A DNA stretch of 64,000 nucleotides from Flavobacterium soyae (GCF_021245985.1 NZ_JAJQXA010000007.1:186001-250000); one strand, 5' to 3'. Counted from the first letter of the stretch, positions 54,158 through 63,340 are shown. The notes: a model not told the origin generated them from the sequence alone. Numbers and translations: made by a program.

Positions 54158-54768
54158 GGGGCTGTAAGTTGTTTTATTTGTGTTCTAAAATAACGATCTA
54201 AATTCATAACTAAATCAAACTGGGCGCGTTTTTGTCTTCGGCTTACGGCAGCTTGATTAATACCTAATTTTTGCCCCAGTTCTTCCTGCGAAAGGTTTGG
54301 ATTTTCTATTGCTTTTACAATAAATTCTGCTGATTGTACCAGCCAGTTATCCATAAAAGTCAAAGCAAGCTGAATCATTAAGTTCAGCTTTTCATCAAAA
54401 GCAGCATCGCCTGTCCGCAAAGCCAAAGTCACTTTTTGTTTTTTTAAAGTCTCAAATAACTCTCCCGAATTGATGAAAGCCGTTCCGTTACTTTCAGATA
54501 TTTTTTCGGCATTGTGCGTTTTATTCCCAAAACCAATGCTCATTCGTGCATCAGATTTTATGGCTCTTAAATGTGCTTTGATTAAAACAGCGGTCAATAA
54601 AGCATCTTCGGGATTTTGAACTTCTATTTGAAATTCGTCACCACGATAAACTTCCCATTCGCCTGGTGTTTTACCAAGCGGAGCCAGGATTTTTTTTAAA
54701 TCGTCGACCCAATGCTGAGACTCCTGCTGTCTTGAACCAATTATGTCGCCTGTAATTACACTAGTCAT
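54154..54768 (-). CDS. SatD-family protein: palm/GGDEF-like domain plus helix-turn-helix
   Basis: I start at ATG 54768 (204 residues); a TTG two codons earlier is possible. The N-terminal 115 residues look like a palm-type nucleotidyl cyclase fold: TGDIIGS (Asp8), VYRGDEFQ (42-46, compare GGDEF) and ARMSIGFG. The C-terminus (about 159-182, LSQEELGQKLGINQAAVSRR) is a helix-turn-helix of sigma-region-4 type. It should bind DNA and may bind or make a nucleotide; neither is shown. Its own promoter is covered by a striking operator array. Confidence 0.82.
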   Translation of the reverse strand: MTSVITGDIIGSRQQESQHWVDDLKKILAPLGKTPGEWEVYRGDEFQIEVQNPEDALLTAVLIKAHLRAIKSDARMSIGFGNKTHNAEKISESNGTAFINSGELFETLKKQKVTLALRTGDAAFDEKLNLMIQLALTFMDNWLVQSAEFIVKAIENPNLSQEELGQKLGINQAAVSRRQKRAQFDLVMNLDRYFRTQIKQLTAP

Positions 54769-54801
54769 AATCAAATATAATTAAAAAATAATAAAAATTG
54801 T

Positions 54802-54903
54802 ATTACAAATATAAGTAATATTTTTAATTATTACACTTTTTGGTAATATTTTAAAATATTACATTTTTATGTAATAAATACACCTATTACGATATTATGT
54901 AAT
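54802..54903 (-). promoter_or_regulatory. Four-dyad operator array at exact 28-bp period, upstream of satD
   Basis: ATTAC occurs at 54802, 54830, 54858 and 54886; GTAAT at 54815, 54843, 54871 and 54899. Each ATTAC-N8-GTAAT forms an 18-bp dyad; the four dyads repeat every 28 bp with differing filler. GTAATATTTTAAAATATTAC (54843-54862) is also a perfect palindrome across two dyads. The -7 box TATATTTG (minus strand, 54813-54806) lies inside the first dyad, 38 bp before the satD ATG, and the -33 region would fall on the second. This is the layout of cooperative repression or activation. Confidence 0.85.
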
Positions 54904-55175
54904 AAAGACAGAAGCACTTATATTTAACTACGATAAACTATCCAGCATTAAAATTTAAAAAAAAACTTATATAATTTATAGGGTAAAAAAAATAATTCAG
55001 AAAACTTATATTCCTATAATCAAAATTATATAAGCAATACATTTAAATGATCTTATATAACTTATATGGTTTTAAAAAAAAACAGCCTAATAAGGTTAAA
55101 ATAAATAATTCGCAAAGAGTTAATTTTTATTTCTTTAAAAAAGAACCTAACTTAGCTTATACAAAAGAATAAGTT
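54904..55175. repeat. AT-rich spacer with degenerate ACTTATAT repeats
   Basis: Between the operator array and the HMG-CoA lyase gene the words ACTTATAT, TTATATAA and CTTATATGGTT recur at about 54965, 55004, 55026, 55052 and 55060 in both orientations, without a strict period. No coding frame is credible. The spacer must contain the promoter of the following plus-strand gene; I see no full TAnnTTTG box. Confidence 0.5.
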
Positions 55176-56042
55176 TTGAATAAAGAGATCAAGATTATAG
55201 AATGTCCACGAGATGCCATGCAGGGTATCAAAACCTTTATTCCAACAAAAAATAAAGTAACTTATATACAAGCCTTGCTTCGCGTAGGGTTTGATACAAT
55301 CGATTTTGGAAGTTTTGTTTCTCCAAAAGCAATTCCGCAGATGCAGGATACGGCTGAAGTTTTGGCACAATTAGATTTGTCGCAGACAACCAGTAAATTG
55401 CTTTCGATAATTGCCAATACGCAAGGCGCAGCTCAGGCTGCAGAGCATGAAGCTATTCAATATTTAGGATTTCCGTTTTCTATATCTGAAAATTTTCAGA
55501 TGCGTAATACACATAAAACGATTGCAGAGTCTTTGGTAACTCTTGAAGAAATTCTTGAAATCGCCGATAAAAAAAACAAAGAGGTTGTGACGTACCTTTC
55601 AATGGGATTTGGAAATCCGTACGGAGATCCGTGGAATGTTGAAATTGTTGCAGAATGGACAGAAAAACTGGCCGGTATGGGCGTTAAAATTTTATCGCTT
55701 TCAGATACTGTAGGAAGTTCTACGCCGGATGTTATTACGTATTTGTTTTCGAATTTAATTCCGAAATATCCTGAAATCGAGTTTGGGGCGCATCTGCATA
55801 CTACGCCAGACAGCTGGTTTGAAAAAATTGACGCCGCATCAAAAGCCGGATGTATACGTTTTGACGGAGCAATTCAGGGATTTGGCGGCTGTCCAATGGC
55901 GACGGATAAATTAACTGGAAACATGCCGACAGAAAAATTGATTTCTTATTTTACTGCTAATAAAAAAATAACCGGACTTAATTCATTAAGTTTTGAAAGT
56001 GCTTACAATGAGGCATCTAAATTATTTGGAAAATTTCATTAA
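55176..56042 (+). CDS. Hydroxymethylglutaryl-CoA lyase
   Basis: It cleaves HMG-CoA to acetoacetate and acetyl-CoA, the last step of leucine breakdown. The start is TTG 55176 (NKEIKIIECPRDAMQG); no ATG fits the N-terminus. The 288-residue TIM barrel has metal and substrate motifs PRDAMQG, SLSDTVGSSTP, HLHTTPDSW (metal His pair) and the catalytic Cys loop IQGFGGCPMATDKLTGN. It connects functionally to leucine dehydrogenase at 44765, though the two are not linked. Confidence 0.9.
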   Translation: MNKEIKIIECPRDAMQGIKTFIPTKNKVTYIQALLRVGFDTIDFGSFVSPKAIPQMQDTAEVLAQLDLSQTTSKLLSIIANTQGAAQAAEHEAIQYLGFPFSISENFQMRNTHKTIAESLVTLEEILEIADKKNKEVVTYLSMGFGNPYGDPWNVEIVAEWTEKLAGMGVKILSLSDTVGSSTPDVITYLFSNLIPKYPEIEFGAHLHTTPDSWFEKIDAASKAGCIRFDGAIQGFGGCPMATDKLTGNMPTEKLISYFTANKKITGLNSLSFESAYNEASKLFGKFH

Positions 56043-56109
56043 AAAAATAATACAAAATAAGTAATATCTGACAAGAAAAGGCGTTTTTATTAATCTTAAT
56101 TAATTAAAA

Positions 56110-56661
56110 ATGAAACGAAATCTTTTATATAGAATCTCTATAGCACTCTTTTCCGCAGTTTTATTTCTCTCTTGTTCAAGTGATTTAGACTTTGACCAAA
56201 TCGATGATTTTGTGCTTGAACCCGTTTATGTGGCAAATCTCGCTTACTTTAATGTTACTGCAGATCAAATTGATGATAATGGACAGGGACAGCAAATACC
56301 GCCTGATGTTGAAGAATTTGATGTTTTTAAAAAGAAATTTTTTACAGATAATCTGGTAAAAGCCGAACTTAATTTCGAAATTGAAAATACCATAAACAGA
56401 GCTTTTGAAATCGAATTGCAGTTTATAGATGCCAATAATCAGCTATTAGAAACTATTGATTTGGCTGTTCCAACCTATACCGGAGGCTCAAACATAATAC
56501 AATATCCTACAGAAGTTTTTGAGGGAGAACGGTTAAATTTATTAAAAAAGACCATGAAAATTGGTTTTGTAGTAACAACCGTAACAGGATCTGGATCAGG
56601 CGATATTTCAGGCAATTTAAAATTCAAATCAGGTGCAACCGTTTATATGAAAGTAAAATGA
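56110..56661 (+). CDS. Lipoprotein of unknown function, partner of DUF5723 protein
   Basis: The 183-residue protein has a lipoprotein signal (VLFLSCSSD; Cys near 22) followed by an acidic stretch (DLDFDQIDDFV), compatible with surface export in Bacteroidota. The rest is beta-rich (ANLAYFNVT, LNFEIENTINRAFEIELQFI). No family is recognised. Its stop overlaps the start of the DUF5723 gene by ATGA, so the two are co-translated and probably act together at the outer membrane. Confidence 0.78.
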   Translation: MKRNLLYRISIALFSAVLFLSCSSDLDFDQIDDFVLEPVYVANLAYFNVTADQIDDNGQGQQIPPDVEEFDVFKKKFFTDNLVKAELNFEIENTINRAFEIELQFIDANNQLLETIDLAVPTYTGGSNIIQYPTEVFEGERLNLLKKTMKIGFVVTTVTGSGSGDISGNLKFKSGATVYMKVK

Positions 56662-58052
56662 GAAAAGCACTTTTAATTTTAATGCCTCTGTTGCAGCTTT
56701 TTTGTTATTCCCAAAATAAACAAGTGCTGTACAATTTTACGTCAATTCCACAGTCTTCGCTTGTAAACCCAGGGGCCGATGTTTCATATAAATATTATTT
56801 TGGCGTTCCGCTTCTGTCCGGAGTTTCTGCAAATATTGGTTCCAGCAGTTTTTCGGCTTATGATTTATTTGCTGATAACGGCGTTGATTTTAATGACAAA
56901 GTGCGAAATATTATCAATAAATCATCTGCAAATGATAAAACACAGGTAAACCAGCAGCTTGAAATATTCTCTGGGGGATTTAGAGTAGGAGGAGAGGACA
57001 GTCAATCTTATATTTCGTTTGGGGCATATCAGGAATTTGATTTTTTAATGTATTTCCCAAAAGATATTGCCATTTTAGGGGTAGACGGAAACAAGAATTA
57101 TATTGGGAAATCATTTAATTTGGCTGATTTAAATTTACGCGCCGAAGTGCTTTCTGTTTTCCACGTAGGATTTCACAAAAAACTAAACAAAAAACTGGTT
57201 TTAGGCGGGCGGGCTAAAATTTATTCAAGCGGTGCCAATGCGACTTCAACTAAAAACTCGGGATATATTTATACCGGGCAAGGAACGGGAACTAATTTGT
57301 ACACTCAAATAATCGAATCAAACTTAGAGCTTAAAACTTCGGGCATCGGGAAATTTACAAAAGATGAATACGAAGGAAGTATCCCCAGCGATATTGCACA
57401 CAATACTTTTTTGAATGGAAGTTTAGGTTTAGGATTTGATGCCGGTATTACTTATAATATTAAAGAAAATCTACAGCTTACTGCCAGTATACTTGATGTT
57501 GGTTTTATAAAGCATACTAAAGACATTGAGACGTTGACATATAAAGGTGCTTACAGATATGACGGAGTAAACCCAGGTTTTGATGCTGTAAATGAACCGG
57601 AAAATATTTTTGATGAGTTTGATGCGGCTATTCCGCGAGATACGTCTTATAATAAATATACAACCTGGCGCCCCGTAAAATTTAATTCCTCCATTCAATA
57701 TTCATTTGGCGAATCAAGATACGATGGAGAGTGTAATTGTAAAGGTTCAAGTGAAACAAGATATTTAAATGCTGTTGGCACGCAGTTGTTTATAATGACA
57801 ATGCCAATAGAACCTTATGCTGCTTTGACGGCTTTTTATAAACGCAGTATTTTTGAAAAGCTGGATGCCAAAGTCACTTATACATTCGATCCGTATTCAA
57901 ATAAAAATATTGGTTTAGGACTTTCCGGAACACTCGGAAAATTTAATATTTACGCTTTATTCGATAATGTTTTAGAGTATAAAGATGTCACAAAAGCCAA
58001 TAGTCTTGCCTTTCAATTTGGTTTTAACTTCATTTTTCAAGATAAAAAATAA
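56658..58052 (+). CDS. DUF5723 family outer-membrane beta-barrel-like protein
   Basis: The 464-residue protein has a signal peptide (about 1-18, ending CYSQ), then NKQVLYNFTSIPQSSLVNPG, the typical DUF5723 start (PQ...NPA-type). It consists of many alternating beta strands and ends in FQFGFNFIF, an outer-membrane barrel-like C-terminus. Cysteines in GECNCKG are unusual. The function is unknown. It is coupled to the preceding lipoprotein gene. Confidence 0.82.
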   Translation: MRKALLILMPLLQLFCYSQNKQVLYNFTSIPQSSLVNPGADVSYKYYFGVPLLSGVSANIGSSSFSAYDLFADNGVDFNDKVRNIINKSSANDKTQVNQQLEIFSGGFRVGGEDSQSYISFGAYQEFDFLMYFPKDIAILGVDGNKNYIGKSFNLADLNLRAEVLSVFHVGFHKKLNKKLVLGGRAKIYSSGANATSTKNSGYIYTGQGTGTNLYTQIIESNLELKTSGIGKFTKDEYEGSIPSDIAHNTFLNGSLGLGFDAGITYNIKENLQLTASILDVGFIKHTKDIETLTYKGAYRYDGVNPGFDAVNEPENIFDEFDAAIPRDTSYNKYTTWRPVKFNSSIQYSFGESRYDGECNCKGSSETRYLNAVGTQLFIMTMPIEPYAALTAFYKRSIFEKLDAKVTYTFDPYSNKNIGLGLSGTLGKFNIYALFDNVLEYKDVTKANSLAFQFGFNFIFQDKK

Positions 58053-58147
58053 AATTCCAATACTTTAAATTCCAAATTCCAATTGAGTAAGGTCTTTATT
58101 TTTGCTTTATTGATTGGAATTTGGGATTTAAAATTTGGAATTTAAAT
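58053..58147. repeat. AAATTCCAAATTCCAA inverted repeat
   Basis: AAATTCCAAATTCCAATT near 58069 pairs with ATTGGAATTTGGGATTT and AAATTTGGAATTTAAA near 58118-58146. The same vocabulary appears at 6959-6994 and 47873-47890. Non-coding, between the DUF5723 gene and guaB. Confidence 0.6.
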
Positions 58148-58213
58148 CGTAAGACGATTCCTGTAAACTTAAATTTATGAATAAGTTAGTATTTAAGTTA
58201 GCAATTTATTCAC

Positions 58214-58221
58214 TATATTTG
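58214..58221 (+). promoter_or_regulatory. guaB -7 element
   Basis: TATATTTG matches TAnnTTTG, 26 bp before the guaB ATG. The -33 position reads TTAG rather than TTTG. No purine riboswitch is visible. Confidence 0.55.
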
Positions 58222-58247
58222 CACGCAATTCAACTAGAAATTGCACC

Positions 58248-59720
58248 ATGATAGCACACAACTCCAAGATTATCGGCGAAGGTTTAACTTACGACGATGT
58301 ATTATTAGTACCTAACTACTCGAATGTGCTTCCCCGCGAAGTGAGTATCAAATCAAAATTTTCAAGAAACATAACATTAAACGTTCCAATCGTATCTGCT
58401 GCTATGGATACAGTGACCGAAAGTGCAATGGCAATCGCTATGGCACAAGAAGGAGGGATTGGAGTTTTACATAAAAATATGACCATCGAGCAGCAAGCTG
58501 GAAAGGTTAGAAAAGTAAAGCGTGCTGAAGCAGGAATGATTATCGATCCGGTAACATTACCAATGAATTCAACTATTGCAGACGCTAAAAACGCCATGAG
58601 AGAATTCGGAATTGGCGGTATTCCAATCGTTGACGAAAACAGAATCCTTAAAGGAATTGTTACCAATCGTGACTTACGTTTCGAAAAAAACGGAGCAAGA
58701 CCAATCGCTGAGGTAATGACAAGTAAAAACTTAGTTACTGTCGCCGAAGGAACTTCACTAGAACAAGCCGAAGTAGTTTTACAAGGCCATAAAATCGAAA
58801 AATTGCCAGTTGTAAATGCTAAAAACGAATTAGTTGGTTTAATTACGTTTAGAGATATTACAAAACTGACTCAAAAACCAATCGCTAACAAAGATACTTT
58901 TGGCCGTTTGAGAGTTGCTGCTGCAATTGGCGTTACCGGAGATGCAGTTCAAAGAGCTGAAGCTTTAGTTGCTGCCGGTGTAGACGCTATTATTATTGAT
59001 ACAGCACACGGACATACTGAAGGTGTGGTAAATGTATTAAAAGAAGTAAAATCAAAATTCCCTCAAATAGATGTAGTGGTTGGAAACATTGCAACGCCGG
59101 AAGCTGCTAAATATTTAGTAGAAAACGGTGCCGATGGTGTAAAAGTAGGAATCGGTCCTGGTTCTATTTGTACTACACGTATCGTTGCAGGTGTTGGTTT
59201 TCCTCAGTTTTCAGCGGTTTTAGAAGTTGCTGCTGCTATTAAAGGAACAGGTGTTCCTGTAATTGCTGATGGTGGAATTCGTTATACAGGAGATATTCCT
59301 AAAGCAATTGCTGCAGGTGCTGATTGTGTAATGTTAGGTTCATTATTAGCAGGAACAAAAGAATCTCCGGGAGAAACTATTATTTTTGAAGGAAGAAAAT
59401 TCAAATCATACCGTGGAATGGGTTCTGTTGAAGCGATGCAAACAGGCTCAAAAGATCGTTATTTCCAGGATGTTGAAGACGATGTTAAAAAATTAGTTCC
59501 GGAAGGAATTGTTGGTCGTGTTCCTTACAAAGGTGAATTAAACGAAAGCATGCTTCAATTTATTGGAGGTCTTCGTGCCGGAATGGGATACTGTGGTTCA
59601 AAAGATATTCCAACTTTACAAGAGTCTGGGCGTTTTGTTAGAATCACGTCAAGTGGAATCACTGAAAGCCACCCACATAATGTAACTATTACAAAAGAAG
59701 CTCCAAATTATTCCAGATAA
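58248..59720 (+). CDS. guaB: Inosine-5'-monophosphate dehydrogenase
   Basis: It converts IMP to XMP with NAD, the committed step to guanine nucleotides. The 490-residue protein has the catalytic barrel start ([14 protein letters not shown]), a CBS-domain pair (about residues 95-205), the active-site loop [13 protein letters not shown] with the catalytic Cys, [13 protein letters not shown] and the C-terminal flap [10 protein letters not shown]. purA, which uses the same IMP pool, lies 3.6 kb away. Confidence 0.97.
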   Translation: MIAHNSKIIGEGLTYDDVLLVPNYSNVLPREVSIKSKFSRNITLNVPIVSAAMDTVTESAMAIAMAQEGGIGVLHKNMTIEQQAGKVRKVKRAEAGMIIDPVTLPMNSTIADAKNAMREFGIGGIPIVDENRILKGIVTNRDLRFEKNGARPIAEVMTSKNLVTVAEGTSLEQAEVVLQGHKIEKLPVVNAKNELVGLITFRDITKLTQKPIANKDTFGRLRVAAAIGVTGDAVQRAEALVAAGVDAIIIDTAHGHTEGVVNVLKEVKSKFPQIDVVVGNIATPEAAKYLVENGADGVKVGIGPGSICTTRIVAGVGFPQFSAVLEVAAAIKGTGVPVIADGGIRYTGDIPKAIAAGADCVMLGSLLAGTKESPGETIIFEGRKFKSYRGMGSVEAMQTGSKDRYFQDVEDDVKKLVPEGIVGRVPYKGELNESMLQFIGGLRAGMGYCGSKDIPTLQESGRFVRITSSGITESHPHNVTITKEAPNYSR

Positions 59721-59725
59721 TTAAT

Positions 59726-60121
59726 ATGAATTTACGGTTCAAATTAAAAGATGTTTTTGAAGTTGATTTGTATTATGGATTTTATGAAATTTTTGTAGTA
59801 GGAGGTTTTGATGTTCGGGCAAATCCAGATTTTTTTGTCGAAATTCTTGATTTAAAGTCAAATGATTCAATTCTTTTAACAGAAAAAAGCTTTAAAACCA
59901 GAGATTATAAAAATGGTAAAAGGGCTGTAAAGTTCTTTACTTTTCAGATTACAAATAAGTCAAAATTCAAAATTTCCGTTCATAATTATGAAGATTTGAC
60001 AGTTTATCATTCAATGATAGGAGCTAATCGATTTAGTATATTCAATTTGTTGGATATTTTAGGAGTAGCGAAAAGAAATCCAATTCCATTAGAGAATATT
60101 GAAATTCTTCTAATTAGTTAG
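59726..60121 (+). CDS. Hypothetical protein, 131 aa
   Basis: It starts 5 bp after the guaB stop, so it is probably transcribed with it. No signal peptide; beta-rich with charged turns (DLYYGFYEIFVVGGFDV, FFTFQITNKSKFKISVHNYED) and a hydrophobic C-terminal third. No family is recognised. It is more AT-rich than guaB and so may be an added accessory gene. A shared terminator follows. Confidence 0.65.
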   Translation: MNLRFKLKDVFEVDLYYGFYEIFVVGGFDVRANPDFFVEILDLKSNDSILLTEKSFKTRDYKNGKRAVKFFTFQITNKSKFKISVHNYEDLTVYHSMIGANRFSIFNLLDILGVAKRNPIPLENIEILLIS

Positions 60122-60137
60122 AGTTTTATATAAATTT

Positions 60138-60172
60138 AAAAGGCATAAGAAGTTAATTCTTATGCCTTTTTT
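60138..60172. terminator. Bidirectional terminator
   Basis: AAAAGGCATAAGAA and TTCTTATGCCTTTT pair perfectly around 5 nt, with A and T runs on either side. It sits between the convergent genes ending at 60121 and 60178 and can serve both. Confidence 0.85.
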
Positions 60173-60177
60173 GATTT

Positions 60178-61062
60178 TTAAAGAGAATTAGTCTGTTCTG
60201 CTTCCCTTAATTTTTGATTATCTAAAATTTTCTGAATAAAAGGTTTTACCTCTTTCTCAATTTCAGATTCAGGTATATTTAAAGCTTTTGGATCTGATGC
60301 TAATTGCAGCCATGGTTTTGGGCCGTCAAAATTATAACTTCCAAAAACTACAACCGGAGTTCCTTTTACTTTTACATTTTCTTCGTCTTTCAAAATCCAT
60401 TCATCGGCAAATTTGTAAAGATATTTTGCATCTTTTTCCAATAATCTCAAGCAGGAATGTGATGCCGGATAACCCGGTAATTCATATTGATGAAAACCAA
60501 CTCCGAGTTTGTTCTCGATATTAAAATTCCATTTTAATTCCCATTCGTCATTAAAAGTACTCGTTGTTTTTTCCGCTTTCCAATTGGTGAAAAACAATCC
60601 GGTTGGTGTAGGGGCTTTTTTTCTTCCCATGTTTGTTGGACCCGTACGAACCAACTCACCGTTTTCGTAAGCAGCAAAGGCTTGCGCAGGATAGGAAAAA
60701 ATAATGATTTTAGAAACTTCTTCTAAAGCAGTAACATGCAATGGAAATGGTAAGTAGTAAACCAAATCTCCGCTAAAATCTGCCGGAATAACTACTGAGT
60801 CTAATTTTTTAAAATTTGCTTTGTCAGTTCTGTTTACGGCATAAAGAATATTTAGTTTACTGCTGTCTGTTTCGTTAGTTTTAAGCCAGTCTTTTGTTCT
60901 TTCAATCTGGTAAGAAACAGCCGATTTTGGTTTCTTGTATTCAATTGTTTTTTTAGGCTTAGTATTTTTGGTTAAATTGACGGTGTCGCTTTTTTTACAA
61001 GAAACAACTAAAGTTAACATTAATATAAGTAATACGTTTGCTGTATGATATAACTTTTTCAT
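60178..61062 (-). CDS. L,D-transpeptidase (YkuD) lipoprotein
   Basis: The 294-residue protein has a lipoprotein signal (TLVVSC, Cys22). The YkuD catalytic region reads FHQYELPGYPASHSCLRL: catalytic Cys in SHSCLR, where the usual motif is SHGC.R, so Gly is replaced by Ser. GRKKAPTPTGLFFTNW matches the family. It should cross-link or modify peptidoglycan in the periplasm. The substitution is conservative and probably compatible with activity. Confidence 0.87.
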   Translation of the reverse strand: MKKLYHTANVLLILMLTLVVSCKKSDTVNLTKNTKPKKTIEYKKPKSAVSYQIERTKDWLKTNETDSSKLNILYAVNRTDKANFKKLDSVVIPADFSGDLVYYLPFPLHVTALEEVSKIIIFSYPAQAFAAYENGELVRTGPTNMGRKKAPTPTGLFFTNWKAEKTTSTFNDEWELKWNFNIENKLGVGFHQYELPGYPASHSCLRLLEKDAKYLYKFADEWILKDEENVKVKGTPVVVFGSYNFDGPKPWLQLASDPKALNIPESEIEKEVKPFIQKILDNQKLREAEQTNSL

Positions 61063-61171
61063 AAGTCGTAATTTTTATAAAAATAAAGTTATAACTATAC
61101 TCGTCAATATACCTTACACAATTTTTTGAATAGTTTGCTGGATTTTCATTTAACAGATAAAATTGTAAAGA

Positions 61172-62665
61172 TTATTTCTGCTCAATTAATTTCAAAGTAT
61201 ATTCAAACTGCGTATCCTTATTTCGCAAAAAATCATCTAAAGTTTGCCTAACTTCATGATCGGGAATAATTCCTCTTCCAAAAATCTGACTGGCTTTTTT
61301 AGGCACGTCCTGCTCTAAATTTACAATCGAAAATTGTGTTTTTATTTTTGTGTTTGGTAACTCATATTCGATAGGAGTGTGGCCGTTGTGTCCGAAATAA
61401 CCACCCATTGTTTCTTCGCCAATAACAACAGCATTTGTGTTTCCTGCTGCTAAAGAGGTAAATAATGATCCTGCAGAAGCAATTCTCGGGCTTATTAATA
61501 GATAAATCTGCCCTTTAAAATTGTTTTTATCAGGTTGTAATAAAAGATTGAATTTTTCGTCCTGAATATATTTACCGTTTTCTAATTTCGGAAACTCGTC
61601 TTTTATTTCATCTTCAAAATCTTTTTTTTCTTCCTGTTGTTTTTGAAGTTCATTTTCTTCATAAACAAGATATTCCGGAAATGGAATCTCCTGAAAATTG
61701 ACATAAGCAAGAGCATTTTCCCTAAATGGTTTTTGCGCTAAATATGAAAAAGTTATTATATCATTTGGATCAGTTCCTCCGCCATTATTTCTAACATCAA
61801 CGATTAGATTTTTTATTTGTAAATTATAAGAAAGATATTGAAAACAGCTGTCCACATATTTTTTATAAGCCAAATGCTCTTTGTCTTTTGCATTTCTGCC
61901 AATTGCAAATGTATTAATGGCAAGTAAACTTGTATTGGGTGAAATAACTTTAAAAGAATATTTACCTTTTATTTTTCCGTATTGTAAGCTGTCAATAGGA
62001 AGTGAGTGGCGGTTTTTGAAATTCTCTTTTCGAATTTCATTAGAAACTGCTGCAACAGTTTTTTTTAATTTTTGAGACTTATTGGGAAGGGAATATTCAA
62101 CTAAAAAATCCTTTTGAGGTCCATACTCCATTTCGAAATATTTAGCAAACGAACTTCCAATACCAATCGATTTTCCGGTGATGTTATAACCGTCGGTTGT
62201 GTAATATTTAGAAAACGCATCTAATATTTGATTGATAGCAATTCTGTTAATTGAATGAATCTGGGAACCTAACGGAATTTCAGTATTCTGAAAATTAATA
62301 ACTAGTTTATTTTCAATCAATTTTACAGGATAAGGGAAAAAAACATTTCCTGATGAATATTTATTTTGAAAATCATCAGGAAGTGTTGTGTCATTATGAA
62401 GGCTGCCTTCGAAATCGGTAATTTTTAAAATAATCTTATAAAAATCCAGCAGTGTTTTGGGCTGTTTTATCTGTGAAAACGCCCAAGAATAAATGCTGTC
62501 AATTTGCTGTTTTGTCCGGTATTTATAAAGCCCGGAATTAGCTTTTTCTCTAATATCTTTAAAAATAATAAGATCTTGTTTTAGTTTTTCAATCGGCAGT
62601 TTTACATTTTGCGCGATTAGAAGAAACGGAAAAAACAGAAAAAAGAATATTTTAGATTTGAGCAT
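61172..62665 (-). CDS. S41 family peptidase
   Basis: The 497-residue secreted protein has a signal peptide (about 1-18). The C-terminal S41 catalytic domain shows LIVDVRNNGGGTDPND, the nucleophile region ISPRIASAGSLFTSLAAG and GEETMGGYFGHNG. No PDZ domain is obvious between. Relatives are C-terminal processing or tricorn-like peptidases. A helical stretch (about residues 340-360) is inserted in the domain. It is 35 bp downstream of the NudK-like gene. Confidence 0.88.
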   Translation of the reverse strand: MLKSKIFFFLFFPFLLIAQNVKLPIEKLKQDLIIFKDIREKANSGLYKYRTKQQIDSIYSWAFSQIKQPKTLLDFYKIILKITDFEGSLHNDTTLPDDFQNKYSSGNVFFPYPVKLIENKLVINFQNTEIPLGSQIHSINRIAINQILDAFSKYYTTDGYNITGKSIGIGSSFAKYFEMEYGPQKDFLVEYSLPNKSQKLKKTVAAVSNEIRKENFKNRHSLPIDSLQYGKIKGKYSFKVISPNTSLLAINTFAIGRNAKDKEHLAYKKYVDSCFQYLSYNLQIKNLIVDVRNNGGGTDPNDIITFSYLAQKPFRENALAYVNFQEIPFPEYLVYEENELQKQQEEKKDFEDEIKDEFPKLENGKYIQDEKFNLLLQPDKNNFKGQIYLLISPRIASAGSLFTSLAAGNTNAVVIGEETMGGYFGHNGHTPIEYELPNTKIKTQFSIVNLEQDVPKKASQIFGRGIIPDHEVRQTLDDFLRNKDTQFEYTLKLIEQK

Positions 62666-62700
62666 TTTAAAGTTTTTAGAACCTAAAAATACTCAAAAAA

Positions 62701-63285
62701 CTATATCAAACCTTTAATTTTTGCATGCTGCAGCAACAAAATTGTTTTAGCATCAGTAATTTCACCAGATTCAATCATGGCATAAGCTTCATCAAAAGTA
62801 TATTCCAGGACTTCAATATTTTCCTGTTCAGCATCCAGTCCGCCGCCTTCACTTACTTTCATGCTTTCGTTATATTCTCCAACAAAAAGATACAAGATTT
62901 CTGTTACAGCACCAGGGGACATATAAGTTTCTACTACTTTTTGTACTTTCTTTATTCGATATCCGGTTTCTTCTTCGGTTTCACGAATAATTGCCTGTTC
63001 AGGATTATCCTGATCTAAAAGTCCGGCACAGACTTCAATCATCATTCCTGTTTTATTTCCGTTAAGGAAAGTAGGTAAACGAAACTGACGCGTTAAAATA
63101 ACGGTCTTTTTATCTGAATTATATAGTAAGATTCCGGCACCGTTTCCGCGATCATAAACTTCTCGGGTATGAATTTGTGCTTCTTCTTTCTCTTTTTTAT
63201 AACTAAAAGAAACTCGGTTTAAAATATACCAATTGTCTGATAATAACTTGGTTTCTGTAATTTCAATTTCTGGATTTTTTCTCAT
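62701..63285 (-). CDS. nudK: NUDIX hydrolase, GDP-mannose pyrophosphatase type
   Basis: The 194-residue protein carries the NUDIX box GLLDQDNPEQAIIRETEEET followed by GY. Preceding it are RGNGAGILLYN and LTRQFRLPTFLNG, and after it YMSPGAVTEILYLF, all as in NudK. It hydrolyses GDP-mannose to GMP and mannose-1-phosphate. It is on the same strand as purA but separated from it by a terminator. Confidence 0.9.
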   Translation of the reverse strand: MRKNPEIEITETKLLSDNWYILNRVSFSYKKEKEEAQIHTREVYDRGNGAGILLYNSDKKTVILTRQFRLPTFLNGNKTGMMIEVCAGLLDQDNPEQAIIRETEEETGYRIKKVQKVVETYMSPGAVTEILYLFVGEYNESMKVSEGGGLDAEQENIEVLEYTFDEAYAMIESGEITDAKTILLLQHAKIKGLI

Positions 63286-63308
63286 TTCGAAAATAGTTTC
63301 ATAAAAAA

Positions 63309-63333
63309 AAACGCCCTGATTATCAGAGCGTTT
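63309..63333 (-). terminator. purA terminator
   Basis: AAACGCCCTGA and TCAGAGCGTTT pair with one mismatch around 3 nt. On the minus strand an eight-T run follows. It is 8 bp past the purA stop. Confidence 0.75.
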
Positions 63334-63340
63334 AAGTGTA

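Noticed and set aside
54802..54903. CRISPR-like array because of the 28-bp period
   Set aside because: Only the ATTAC and GTAAT half-sites are constant; the filler differs within each period, there are just four units and no cas gene is nearby. Operator dyads explain it better.
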